This document shows, piece by piece, positions 48,344 to 59,500 of a DNA stretch of 64,000 nt. Below the pieces are notes generated by a model. The model did no database searches. It saw nothing but the letters and a program-made list of their open reading frames with translations, and was not told the DNA's origin. Each line of letters begins with the position of its first letter. Position 1 is the first letter of the stretch. Source of the stretch: Notamacropus eugenii. Taxonomy: Eukaryota > Chordata > Mammalia > Diprotodontia > Macropodidae. The position numbers and the translations under genes were made by a program. The stretch spans positions 32,940,817 to 33,004,816 of the forward strand of contig NC_092875.1 in NCBI RefSeq assembly GCF_028372415.1, written 5' to 3'.

Positions 48344-48499
48344 TCTCTCTAGGAGGGGGGAGGCCAGGGACTGCCCTGCCCTACCCGAGGCCCACTCCCC
48401 TCGGAACGCAGGCCCGAAGGCGAGGAAGACCGCCCCAGACGTGGTGGCGCAGCGGCGCGAGCTCCGAACCCCGCCCCTCCGACGGGAGTAGGCGCGTCT

Positions 48500-49150
48500 C
48501 CGCGGGCGGGAGAGGTGGTGGCTCCGCCCGTGGGAGGGATCGCGGCGGCGAGGCCCGCGTCTATGCCGGCGGGAAGGGTGGGAAGGGCTCAGCTGGCTGG
48601 AGGGGTCGTGGCTCAGCAGGCGGGAGCGGTGGCGACGCCCGCGTCTATGCCGGCGGAAGGGATGGGAGGGGCTCAGCTTGCTGGAGGGGTCGTGGCTCAG
48701 CAGGCGGGAGCGGTGGCGACGCCCGCGTCTATGCCGGCGGGAAGGGTGGGAGGGGCTCAGCTGGCTGGAGGGGTCGCGGCTCGGGAGGCGGGAGCGGTGG
48801 CGACGCCCGCGTCTATGCCGGCGGGAAGGGTGGGAGGGGCTCAGCTGGCTGGAGGGGTCGTGGCTCAGCAGGCGGGAGCGGTGGCGAGGCCCGCGTCTAT
48901 GCGGGCGGAAGGGAAGGGAGGGGCTCAGCTGGCTGGAGGGGTCGTGGCTCAGCAGGCGGGAGCGGTGGCGACGCCCGCGTCTATGCCGGCGGGAAGGGTG
49001 GGAGGGGCTCAGCTGGCTGGAGGGGTCGCGGCTCGGGAGGCGGGAGCGGTGGCGACGCCCGCGTCTATGCCGGCGGGAAGGGTGGGAGGGGCTCAGCTGG
49101 CTGGAGGGGTCGCGGCTCGGGAGGCGGGAGCGGTGGTGGCGGGCGCGTCT
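48500..49150 (+). repeat. 84-bp tandem repeat (minisatellite), seven copies
   Basis: The word 'ctatg(c/g)cgggcgg'-like recurs at 48561, 48645, 48729, 48813, 48897, 48981 and 49065, exactly 84 bases apart each time. Each unit holds ctcagctggctggaggggtc, a gctc(a/g)g(c/g)aggcggga segment and gcggtggcgac/ggcccgcg. Copies differ by only a few bases, so the array is young or homogenised. Its left edge grades into the RITA1 promoter flank and its right edge into degenerate copies (49150-49288). Confidence 0.93.
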
Positions 49151-49287
49151 CAGCGGGCGGGAAGCGTCGCGGGGGGCGCGGCTCCGCGGGCGGGAGGGCT
49201 TCAGCAGGCGGGGGCCCAGTCGGCTGGGGTGGCGGTGGGGGCGCAGCCGGCCGGAGGGGATCAGCAGACCGGAAGGGTCCTGGGGTT

Positions 49288-50150
49288 CGCGGCTCCGCGA
49301 GCGGGAGGGGGCGCGGCTCCGCGAGCGGGCGGGGGCGCGGCTCCGCGAGCTGGAAGGGGCGCGGCTCCGCGAGCGGGCGGGGGCGAGGCTCCGCGAGCTG
49401 GAGGGGGCGCGGCTCCGCGAGCTGGAAGGGGCGCGGCTCCGCGAACGGGCGGGGGCGCGGCTCCGCGAGCGGGCGGGGGCGAGGCTCCGCGAGCTGGAAG
49501 GGGCGCGGCTCCGTGAACGGGCGGGGGCGCGGCTCCGCGAGCGGGCGGGGGCGAGGCTCCGCGAGCGGGCGGGGGCGAGGCTCCGCGAGCTGGAAGGGGC
49601 GCGGCTCCGCGAACGGGCGGGGGCGCGGCTCCGCGAACGGGCGGGGGCGCGGCTCCGCGAGCGGGCGGGGGCGAGGCTCCGCGAGCTGGAGGGGGCGCGG
49701 CTCCGCGAGCGGGCGGGGGGCGCGGCTCCGCGAGCTGGAAGGGGCGCGGCTCCGCGAACGGGCGGGGGCGCGGCTCCGCGAGCGGGCGGGGGCGAGGCTC
49801 CGCGAGCTGGAGGGGGCGCGGCTCCGCGAACGGGCGGGGGCGCGGCTCCGCGAGCTGGAGGGGGCGCGGCTCCGCGAGCGGGCGGGGGCGAGGCTCCGCG
49901 AGCTGGAGGGGGCGCGGCTCCGCGAGCGGGCGGGGGCGCGGCTCCGCGAGCGGGCGGGGGCGCGGCTTCGCGAGCGGGCGGGGGCGCGGCTCCGCGAGCG
50001 GGAGGGGGCGAGACTCCGCGAGCGGGCGGGGGGCGAGGCTCGCGGAGCCGGAGGGGGCGGCGAGGCTCCGCGAGCCGGAGGGGGCGAGAGGGTCGAGGCT
50101 CCGCGAGCGGGCGGGGGCGAGGCTCCGGGAGCGGGCGGGCGCGAGAGAGT
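49288..50150 (+). repeat. 24-bp tandem repeat (minisatellite), about 30 copies with a 72-bp higher order
   Basis: The unit is approximately gcggctccgcgagcgggcgg plus gggc. Variants carry gagctggaagg, gagctggaggg, gaacgggcg and gcgaggctcc. A three-unit order (ctggaagg, aacgggcg, agcgggcg) recurs near 49427, 49494, 49590 and 49735. A one-base insertion near 49715 and irregular units after 50030 break the register. Many units hold GCGGGGGCG (an EGR1/Zif268-type site) and GGGCGGGG (Sp1/KLF). It is not a CRISPR array: there are no spacers. Confidence 0.93.
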
Positions 50151-50407
50151 CGAGGCTCGCCAGTCGGGAAGGGTCGCGGCTCCGCGGGCTGGAGAGGGCG
50201 CGGGGGGCGCGGCTTCGCCGCCTCCGCCTCCCCCGGCTCTTGGTACGACCCGGCGCGGAGAGCCCGCCCCTAACGTGCGCTTGCGCCTTCAGCCGAGGCC
50301 TCCTGGCGCCGCCGTGCGCCCGCCTCCGAGTCCTCCTGGCGCTGCTGCGCGCCCGCCTCCGCATCCTTCTGGTGCCGCCGCGTGCCGGCCCGCTACCCAC
50401 ATCAGTC

Positions 50408-50548
50408 ATGATCAAGGCCAAGGCCAAGGACTTGCCCGGCGGGGGGCATGCCTCCCACCGAGGTGTGCGGCGGCCCTGCAGTGGCGACATGGACGATAAC
50501 GACTTCGACGTTCAACCCGAAGGCGGCGGGGACGCCCCGGCCCGGAAG
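50408..50548 (+). CDS. DDX54: DDX54 exon 1 (start codon)
   Basis: Forty-seven codons, ending GGGDAPARK|gtgaag. The end aligns with human (..EDDARARK, as recalled); the part before [11 protein letters not shown] is not recognisably conserved. The frame stays open upstream to at least 50240, so the start is the least certain boundary. Confidence 0.8.
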
Positions 50549-53500
50549 GTGAAGAGCCTGGGGAGAGGGGGTGGGGGAGGAAGAAGGGGGAGGGAGCGGG
50601 GAAGAGGGGGGAAGGGAGAGGGGGGAGGGAGCGGGGGACCTGCCCCGGGGAATGAACTGGCTGCGCCGCGCCGCGCGCTGGGCCCCAGTGCGGCACGGCC
50701 GGGCCAGGCTCGGGGCTCGGGGCCTCGTTCGCTTCCTCTCTGGAACCTCATTGGCCGCCTCCCGGTGACAAGGCCGGGGGTCATTGTCCCCGTCAACCAA
50801 TCAGAAGCAGCTGCTCGCTGCCGCGTGGTCCCCTTTACTCTTGAAAGGGAGGGGAATAACTTGTATCATTTGTTGCCGGGCAGAAGGAGGGGGCAGATCT
50901 GCTGCTGGATACACTCCTGAGCCCCCTGGGGTGCCCTTTGAGACCTGGTGCATTACACCAGTTCTCGCTTGGGGGGAGGTGACTGGATCTCTGGTTTCGT
51001 TGCTAGAATAGAGACCTCCCAGGGGATCAAGCTCCCTCTGCCAGTGCGGGTAGCCACCTTCTCTGCATCTTACCTTGGGAGGCAGCTTCCTAGGGCATGC
51101 AGAGGTGGGTTCTCCAACCCCATGCTTGGAATTCTCCCACCCCTCACTTCCAACCCCCACCCCTGGGTCACCTCAGCTTCCTTCAGGTCCCAGCTAAAAC
51201 TCCTTTCCAGGTGCTCCCTAATTGCTCCTTCCCTCTGAGATCATCTCCAATCTTCTCCAGCTTGTGTGTTGTCTCCTTGAGAGCAGGGACTGTCTTGCCC
51301 CTTTTTATGTCCCCAGCCCTTAGCTTTGTGCTTAGTACGTACTTAATAGCTTAGCTTAGTAGGTACTTAATAAATGCTTATTAACGGTCTTACGGCAGGA
51401 CTTGAACCCAGGTCTTCTGGGGGGCACTCACGGAGCACTTAGGGTTTACACAGTATTTCCACTACAGCCCAGTGAAGCTGACTTTGCCTGGCATTTTAAG
51501 GTTTACTCATTTTGTCCTGCATGGATAGAATGCTACACCTGGAATCAAGAAGACCTGAGTTAAAAATCTGGCCTCAGATGTCTAGTATCACTGTGACCCT
51601 GGGCAAGTCACTTTAACCTCTGTCTGCCCCAGTTTCCTCATCTTTAAAATGGGGACAATAATACCAACTACCTTTCAAGGTTGTCATAAGAATAAAATGA
51701 ATTAGTAACCGTAATCCTTCTGTGAACCAACTGCTCATCTTTCTATCCTCCAGCATCTCTGAAAGGTGGGTTGGGCAGGAGTAATTGTCCCTGTCTACAC
51801 CAAGACTTCTTAAACTTTTTCCACTTGTGGCCTTTTCAGTACTTCTTAAACTGTGGGTCAAGACCACATACGGAAACCAGGTCACAACCTAAAGTTTAAG
51901 AAGCAATGGTCCACACAAATCAGGAAACTGAGTCTCAAAGTTTAAGTGACTTGCCCGTGGCTACACAGAGGGATGGAAGGTAGCAGAACTGAGGCTTCAT
52001 TCCAGGTCTTTTGACTCCAATTCAAGGACCCTTTCCATCATCTTGTGTTTCTTGCTCCTCTGTAAGGAAATAGGGTCCAGTTGGTGCCCCCAAGAGCTTT
52101 AAAGTTGGCCCCCTAATGGGAGCAAATGCTCAGTGCTGAATGAGTGAGACAAACACAAAATGTTCCAGGGTACAGAACTGAGCCTTTAAAGACAAATAGA
52201 ATTTTGATGAGGGTTGGGAGGTGGAGTGTCCTTTCAGGTGAGAATTTAATCAGCAAACATTCATTAGGAGCTTACTCTGAGCCCTAAGCTCAGACCCCCG
52301 AGGGACTGGGGATACAAACCCCAAAATGAAACTGTCATCGAGAAGTTTACATTCAGTCAGTTAGCAAGCATTTTAAAGCTCCTGCTGTTACAGACCTGGC
52401 ATTGGAAATACCAGGATGAAGAATGAAATAATCTTTCCACACAGAGCTTACATTTTAATAGCTCAAACAGCCAGTGTTCTCCCATAGATGTGTCTGCATG
52501 CATGTATGTTTGTGTATAAGCTACAGGCATCAGAATGGAATTTCCAGGTGAGGAAGTTTCTTCCCTAGGTTAGCCCATCAGTATGAGTCAGGAGGAGGAT
52601 CTGAACCTAGATCCTCCCAGCTTCAAGGAGGGCTGTCTATCTCCTAAGCCTCTGCACGCGCACGAAAGAACTAGAGCGATTTAAGGGAGACAGGGGAGGA
52701 AGACATTGACCCTTGCAGGGAGGGTGGAATCAGGATTCTGCCATGGACTGTTTGTGGGGTCAGTGAAGACGCCAGTGTGCCAAGAGCAGACAGTTTGCTG
52801 GAAAGGACTAGAAGAAAAGGTTGAGAGGATACAGTGCCTTGCTCATACTAGTCACCCAATCAATACTAATTTGAGAGCCTTGAATGCCAAACTCAGGAGT
52901 GTGTCCTTCATCCTGTAGGCAGGTTTTGGAGCCAGGGTGGACCTCCATGAAAGAAGTGCTTTAGACAGACAAATGAGTCTGATAGCTTGGAGGGGTGAAA
53001 ACTGCTGTGTGCTCATGCATGATCCAGCCAGCTGGGGCTGTCCTGTGTCCTGTGCTCCCTCTGTGAGATCCATGGAACATGCAGATATTTGAGTGGTCCT
53101 GACTCTGTCCCTTGCTTTCCACAACAGCTGGGTCTCAGTAAGCCCCTGCCTGCCTTCCCCACTGTGGAGGCTGCCTCAGATGTTGAGCTTGACACCCAGG
53201 AAATGGTTCGTGCCCAAAACAAGAAGAAGAAAAAGTCTGGAGGCTTCCAGTCCATGGGTGAGTTTGCTGTGGGGCCCCAGGGAGGGAGTCCTGGCAGTAG
53301 CCCAAATCTGGAGGCCCAGCCTGGGCAACTCTGGGTGAGCTCTGGGCAGTGCTGCCCAGGGACTGGGGAGCTCATCAGGGAGACTAACAGGTATGTATGT
53401 ATTGAGTGCCTCTTCTGCCCCCTGGGCAGCATCCAGAGAAACCGAGGATGGACTCTGCCCTCAAGGAGCACCTGCTTGAGTTGCGTTGGCAGGGCTCACA

Positions 53501-56500
53501 TGTGCCATTGTTGGGGACCAGTGACAATGTGGGCGGGTGAAAAGGAGAGGTCAGTGCTTGTTAGTGATGAGGGAGGGCTTTGGGGATTGCAGGAGCTCAC
53601 CTGGGCCTTGAAGAACCAGGAGGACTGTCCAGGACAAGGGGAGCACACAATTGGAATAGCTCGTGTGAGCATTTGTGAGTACGAGTATGATTGTGTGTTT
53701 GTGTGTGAGAATGATCATGGATGTGTGTGAGGGTATTTGGCCAAACGTGTATGAACATGTCTGGGTGTGAAATATGTGTGAACATGTGTGCATGCATGAA
53801 TGTGATCGTATGTGTCTATACATGAGTGAGCATGCTTGTGAGTATGAACATGTGTGGGCTTTGTGTGAGTGCAGTTGTGTGAGCTTGATGTGTATGAGAG
53901 TGATCATGGATATATGTGAGTGTCAGAATGAATGTGTGAGTGCAAACATGTGTGTGATCGTGTGTGTACAAACAATATGGGGATAGGTGCTGGATCTGTA
54001 ATTTTACTGGTAACACAGACGCCCTGTTTGAGCAACTTGCTGAAGGAGACCCGGCCAGCACACATCATGGGCAGAGTGTGAGCCAGGTCTGCTCAGCTCC
54101 CTACCCACTGTGTCCTGCCATCTCTTAGGTAACAAAATTTATACCAGCATAGATAGTGGAGTATAACACAGTAGGGTGAATATGATTGTACCCCTGATGG
54201 AGGAAGGCTGGGGTGAGAGGAGAGGAATGGACCTGGGAGCTGAGGTTCCTGGGTTCCTGCCCTAGTTCTGGCATCTGATGGGCTTTGGTGTCTCCCCTAG
54301 GCTTGAGCTACCCCGTCTTCAAAGGCATCATGAAGAAGGGCTACAAGGTGCCCACACCCATCCAAAGGAAGGTGAGGAAACACCAGCTCCTTGTGCCCTT
54401 TCTCCCCCCCAACCAAGTCCCATCCCTATGGCCTCCTGGGCCCCTCATTGTCTCCATTTTTAGAAGGAAATGAGAGATTCTTTGGACTCAGTTCTCTTTA
54501 AAATAGGAAGAGGAATGGGACTGGACTCTTGGCTTTCGCTCATCTAGGGAACCTTGCCAGAGAGGACATTCTCTACTAATGCAGGTCAGAGCTGTCCAGA
54601 ACCTGGAGAGGTGAAATTGAGTCAGAGACAGGACTAGAACCCAGGGCTTCCTGATTTCACAGCCAGCTCTCGATCTACTGACTTTCACTGCATCCCTTTA
54701 AAACAGGATATCTTTTCATGTACTTTAGAAGCCTTTTATGTCTGTCCTTTCTCCTTCCTGTCCTCAAAGCAGCCTTTTGGAGGAGGCTGGGCCTACTGTA
54801 CAATTTTTATCAATGGGGAAACCAAAGCCAGACTTGCCCAGTGTCCAGTATCAAGTCAGTAGTATAGTCAGGACTAGAACCTGGCTCTCTGGACTCTTTA
54901 ACTGGATTTGTGCTTTTATGGCTAGAGGGAGTTCCCAGTGAAGAGCTCCTTTCCCAGTACAGATTGGCACCTACTCTAAACCTTCCAACCTTAAAGAATG
55001 GCCTGGCACACTGGCAGCTAAGTGACTTATCCAGGGTCACACACAGTGGGTATCAGAGGTGTGACTTGAATCCAGCCCTTTGACTCTGAGGTCAGCCCTT
55101 TGTCTACTACCCCAGGGGGCCTCCCCCAGACCACAAGCAGCCCAGGTTGGGGAGAGTTGGACACCACTGCCCTGGCCCCCAAAGCCTTTGTCAACTCTTG
55201 TTCCTGGGACTTTTTACTGTCACTACTGCCCAGTGACCTGGACTGTCTGGTGCAGGGGACCCCAGCCTTCACTCTGAAGACCGAATGTGCAGTAGGCCAG
55301 ACTTGAGCACAGATAAAGCCTCTATTTGCTAACCTCTGCCTTGGAACTGAGGAGTAATCCAAAGAAGAATAATTCTCATTCCAGGTCTCTCCCCACCCCC
55401 TCATTCGAACCTGTGATTTTTAGTGTAGGAGACTCCCAGGGGAAGAAACAATCTATCAAGGCCTCTCAGCACCGAGATGTCCCAGGCATTGAGGGTTCAG
55501 AGATTGGCCATTTTTCAGTTGGTTGGTGTCAGAGGCAACTCTTCAACCCGGGTCTTTCTGGTTGCAGAGTTGGTTCTCTATCCAGGCAGTCAGTCAGTCA
55601 GTCAGCATTTCTGAAGCACCTCCTCTGCTTTCTGTATTATATCACGGTGTTTGTGGAGTGAGGAGCACAGACTTACCCACTACTTTCTTTCCAGTTGGCT
55701 CATGAGAGACATAGGACAAATATTCTGTTATCCCATCTATCAAATGGTATAACTGCAGCATCTGCCTCTCACAGGCGTGTTGGTAATGTGTGAGGCCTCA
55801 GAGGGCTCTAGACATAGGCGCTGAGATGACAAGTCTTAACTGGCATCACCCCTTTAGAACAGCTCTGATCCAGGGCTCACGGAATCACATTCTGGAAAGG
55901 TAAAATGGACCTCAGCAGCACCTGCTGAGCCATCTGGCCCCTGCATGATGTCTCCTGGGCCCAGGGGGCTCACTCCTCTGCCAGCCTGTTCTCTAGCCAG
56001 TGTTTTTCCCACTGCATCTCTGTCTCTTATCCACACTTCAGTCCTGTTCCAAGGGTGGCCTTGCTGGCAGTGGGAACAAAGGTAGCATCTATTCTTTGCC
56101 TCTGACCCCATGCATTCCCTCCTGCAGACCATCCCAGTGATTCTGGATGGCAAGGATGTGGTGGCCATGGCTCGAACGGGCAGTGGAAAGACAGCCTGCT
56201 TCCTCATTCCCATGTTTGAGAAACTCAAGGCCCACAGTGCCCAAACGGGTGCCCGCGCCCTCATTCTCTCACCCACCCGGGAGCTGGCCCTGCAGACAAT
56301 GAAGTTCACCAAGGAGGTGAGCAGGGACTTGGGGGTCTTCACCTTTTGTGTATCCTAGGCCCCTTGGGCAGTCAGATGAGGTCTGAGGACCCCTGCTCGG
56401 AATCATGCTTTTAAATGCATAGAATAAAGCACATGAGATCACAAAGGAAGCCGGGTACAGACAATTCTTGGTTAAATAAATTTACCATTCCTCAGACCTC

Positions 56501-59500
56501 ACTGGAAAGAGATTTTTATGGAATGTTAATTTTTCCAGAGAATGTGAGGGAAGGAGGGAGAGAGGCAGGGAGTGGGCACCCATGGAGGGAGGAGGGGTCT
56601 GGGGACACAGAAGCGAGAGCAGGAGGAGAAACACTCCACAACCTGGGCCAGCCATGAGGTGGAACAGAGAGGAAGAAGTCACAGGGGCAGGCATGTGGGA
56701 GCTGGACACAGACAGGAGAGGAGGGGCCAGGACAGACATGACCTCTGAAGCCAAGCCCCCGGCCTGCCAGTGGCAGTGGTAGTAGTAGTGGTCTCTCCAC
56801 ATCTCTTCTTCTGCTTTCACTTGGTGGGAGGGGGGGGGCAGATAGTTTATTTCTGGTGGGGGAGGAAGGCCAACGACCATCAAGCTAAGGTACAGGAGTG
56901 GAGAGAGAACATGGGATTGCACAGTAAAAAATGCAGATTTCTCTCAGATTTCTTTACAAAGTTGAATTTACATAGTGAGGACTGTCTGTATGGTGAAGCA
57001 CAATTATCAACATGAAAAAAAGAAATTCATGGGCCCTGGGTGAAGGCCTTCTGGCCTAGGAGACCATGCCTCCTGGGGGTGGAGCTGGGGGGCTGATAGG
57101 GGGAGGAGCCAGGTGGACCTGGCTTTCCTTCTGAGCTCTGGCTTCACCTTCTCTTGCCTTTGCTCCACAGCTGGGCAAGTTCACTGGCCTGAAGACCGCC
57201 CTGATCCTTGGGGGAGACAAGTAAGAGCTTCTTCAGACGTCCCTCCTTCCTCTCCCCCTGAAGTGACCTTGATGGCAGAGATGCCTGACTCCATGTGGGA
57301 GATTTTTCCTTTCCCAGTACTTTGTTGCTGTCCTTTGTTTAACACCTCCCTGTGTTCTTGTCACTGCACCTTCTCTGCCTCCCTTGTCACCAAGAGCCAC
57401 AGCTCAGCAAAGCTCATGGCTGCCCAAAGAGCCTGACTGGCTGTGTAGCGTCCTATCCCTGCAGACCCCAACCTTGGAGCTTTCCATTCTCTAAGAGAGG
57501 CCATGTGGCTTAGCAGATAGTGCTGGATTTGGAGTCAGCTCAATCTCTGTGTGTAACTCTGTGTGACCCAGGGTGAAGCGCTCATTGACTGCCTGTTCAC
57601 AGATGGGTCGTGGAAGGGCCTCCTACCCTTGTGAAAGCACAGGCTCTTGATATGTTTGTATTTTCACATCCATACTCTCCCTCGTGAGGCCGCTGTGGGT
57701 ATAATCCTCATTCTTACAGATGAGAAAAGTGACTCTTCTCTCCACCCATCCACCAATAGCCATTTGCCCAAGCTCACACAATGAGCCAGAACCAGGAGTT
57801 CCCATTGTTCTAAAGTGATCAGTAGAACCAGACTCAGTTCTGGGCTGTCTTAAGACATTTCTGGGCTCCTGTTTTTTTTTCTGCTGTGCCTTGTTGCACC
57901 TCAGAACCCAGGTTTCTCTTGGTCACATCGGGTTGTCTCCCCGTTAGCCCAAAGACCCCCTCCCTCAGTGTCTCTGTTACTGATGATACCTTATGCTTTG
58001 GGGGTATTTTGAGTTTCCGAAGCTGTCATACCTGGCTTTTCTGTTACCTCCACTCCTTTTCTGGCTCCTGAGAACATCAGAGTTGTCCCTTCCTTGTGGC
58101 CCCATCAGCCCTGAATTCCGGTTTTGGTGGATTGTCTCAGAGATGTTCTCTGCAGAAGGCTAGTGCCAAGCTCCCCCTCACCCTACCTCCCATAGCAGCA
58201 GGAAGCAGGGTGTGTCTCACCCAGGCCAGGGATCAGCAGAGCTTGGTCTGCTCCAGGAACTGATCTTGTCCAAGTGGGGACAAGGATAGTGGTCCCTCCC
58301 CCTGTGGCTGCCATGAGACCAGAGCCTAGTAAGCCTGGTACTGCTGAAGCCAATGGATGCCTCCAGTAGTGGTTTAAGGATTAGCAAGTACTCGGACAGA
58401 CATGTGAGGCTTTGTCTGAGCCTCCCCCACGTGCCGTGGTAAGGCAGATGAGGCCCATGGTCATGCAGCTGGCCAGCATCTGGTGGGATTTGGACCCCAG
58501 CTCCCCTGACTCCAAATCTGTGACCTTTGGGGCTGAGTGGGACTTGTTTATATATTTAGCCTGTTGTCTGAGAATACCTTTTCCTAAACCCAGGGTCATT
58601 ATCAGGTGGTCAAGCCTGGGTTTCAGAAGCCTTACAGGACTGAAGCTTACTTAAGGACTAGAGGGACCCCAGAGGTTTCCTGTGCCAATCCTTTCATTTC
58701 ACCTGTGAGCAGTAAGCATTGGAATCAGGATTCGAACCCAGGCCCTCTAGCTCGAGAGTTACTTCTCTTCCCAGGGTATTTGGCTCCAGGGGATCCCAAA
58801 TCAGGGTAGGTACTTTTGTGCCCATCTTGGCATGACCTGGAGACTCCATTTTCTCTTCTCTACAGGATGGAAGACCAGTTTGCAGCACTGCATGAGAACC
58901 CAGATATGTGAGTGTGCAGAGGGAGAAGGAAACCTTCAGACCCTCCCTTGCAGGCCAGACATCCTTGAGTCTGTGGTTGGGAGAGGGAGGAGGGTGGGGG
59001 CATATTGAAGTAGAGATAGAGAAGGCTGTCCCATTGCAGAATCATCGCCACCCCTGGGCGCCTGATGCACGTGGCCGTGGAGATGAACTTGAAACTCCAG
59101 AGTGTGCAGTATGCTGTCTTTGATGAGGCTGACAGGTGAGGAAGGAGTGACGACTTGGGCAGTGGGGCAGGGAGGCTCCTGGGAATGAGAACTGGGGCTC
59201 CCTCATTTCACCCTTCAGCCCATGCCAGCCTGGCCCCTGTTATGTCTGTGCCTGGCGAGTTTGCAGAGATGTCTGCTCCCCTTTTTTCTTGTTCTTGCTG
59301 ACCTGACCCCATGTGGCAGAGGGCAGGGAGGATTCTTTGTTCCCATTTTCTTGAGGAAGAGACTGAAGTGAGCTGGCCAAGGTTTCTGAGCTACTCCTAA
59401 AACCCCAGCCGCCCAATGCGCGGCTCAGACACCACCTTCCTGATCCCCAAACTCCCCTGCACGTGACTCTTTTGCTCATAAGTGAGGCAGTGAGAGGATT

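Larger units (their letters stand above)
47860..50560. promoter_or_regulatory. CpG-rich divergent promoter region of RITA1 (-) and DDX54 (+)
   Basis: Very high GC and CpG content spans from the RITA1 5' exon to DDX54 exon 1, with many GC boxes. The unique flanks are about 47860-48500 (RITA1 side) and 50160-50407 (DDX54 side); between them is a minisatellite. The head-to-head gene layout matches my recollection of human. The function as promoter is inferred from position and composition. Confidence 0.75.
50549..53127 (+). other. DDX54: DDX54 intron 1
   Basis: It opens with a G-rich purine tract (about 50550-50640), then holds an inverted CCAAT box near 50750, an L2 3' end (about 51130-51395), a MIR-type SINE (about 51520-51710), a MITE-like relic (about 51800-51905), a reversed MIR (about 51910-52050) and a SINE/LINE piece at about 52240-52460. 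The rest has no recognisable feature. Confidence 0.6.
53258..58865 (+). other. DDX54: DDX54 introns 2 to 5
   Basis: Intron 2 (53258-54300) contains a degenerate TG-rich array. Intron 3 (54372-56127) has several reversed MIR-type pieces (about 54585-54690, 54790-54910 and 54995-55120). Intron 4 (56317-57170) shows nothing clear. Intron 5 (57221-58865) has MIR-type SINEs in both orientations (about 57495-57600 plus, 57655-57830 minus, 58655-58760 minus). Confidence 0.55.

Noticed and set aside
49288-50150. Regular short repeats resembling a CRISPR array
   Set aside because: Units are contiguous with no spacers, and the DNA is mammalian.
48515-50490. Open frames of 328 to 531 codons through the RITA1-DDX54 interval on both strands
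   Set aside because: They arise because the repeat periods (84 and 24) are multiples of three and the units lack stops. The peptides are simple Ala/Gly/Arg or Pro repeats with no gene-like features; not annotated as genes.
56482-56922. 146-codon minus-strand open frame in DDX54 intron 4
   Set aside because: Low-complexity Pro/Ser/Leu composition with no recognisable homology.
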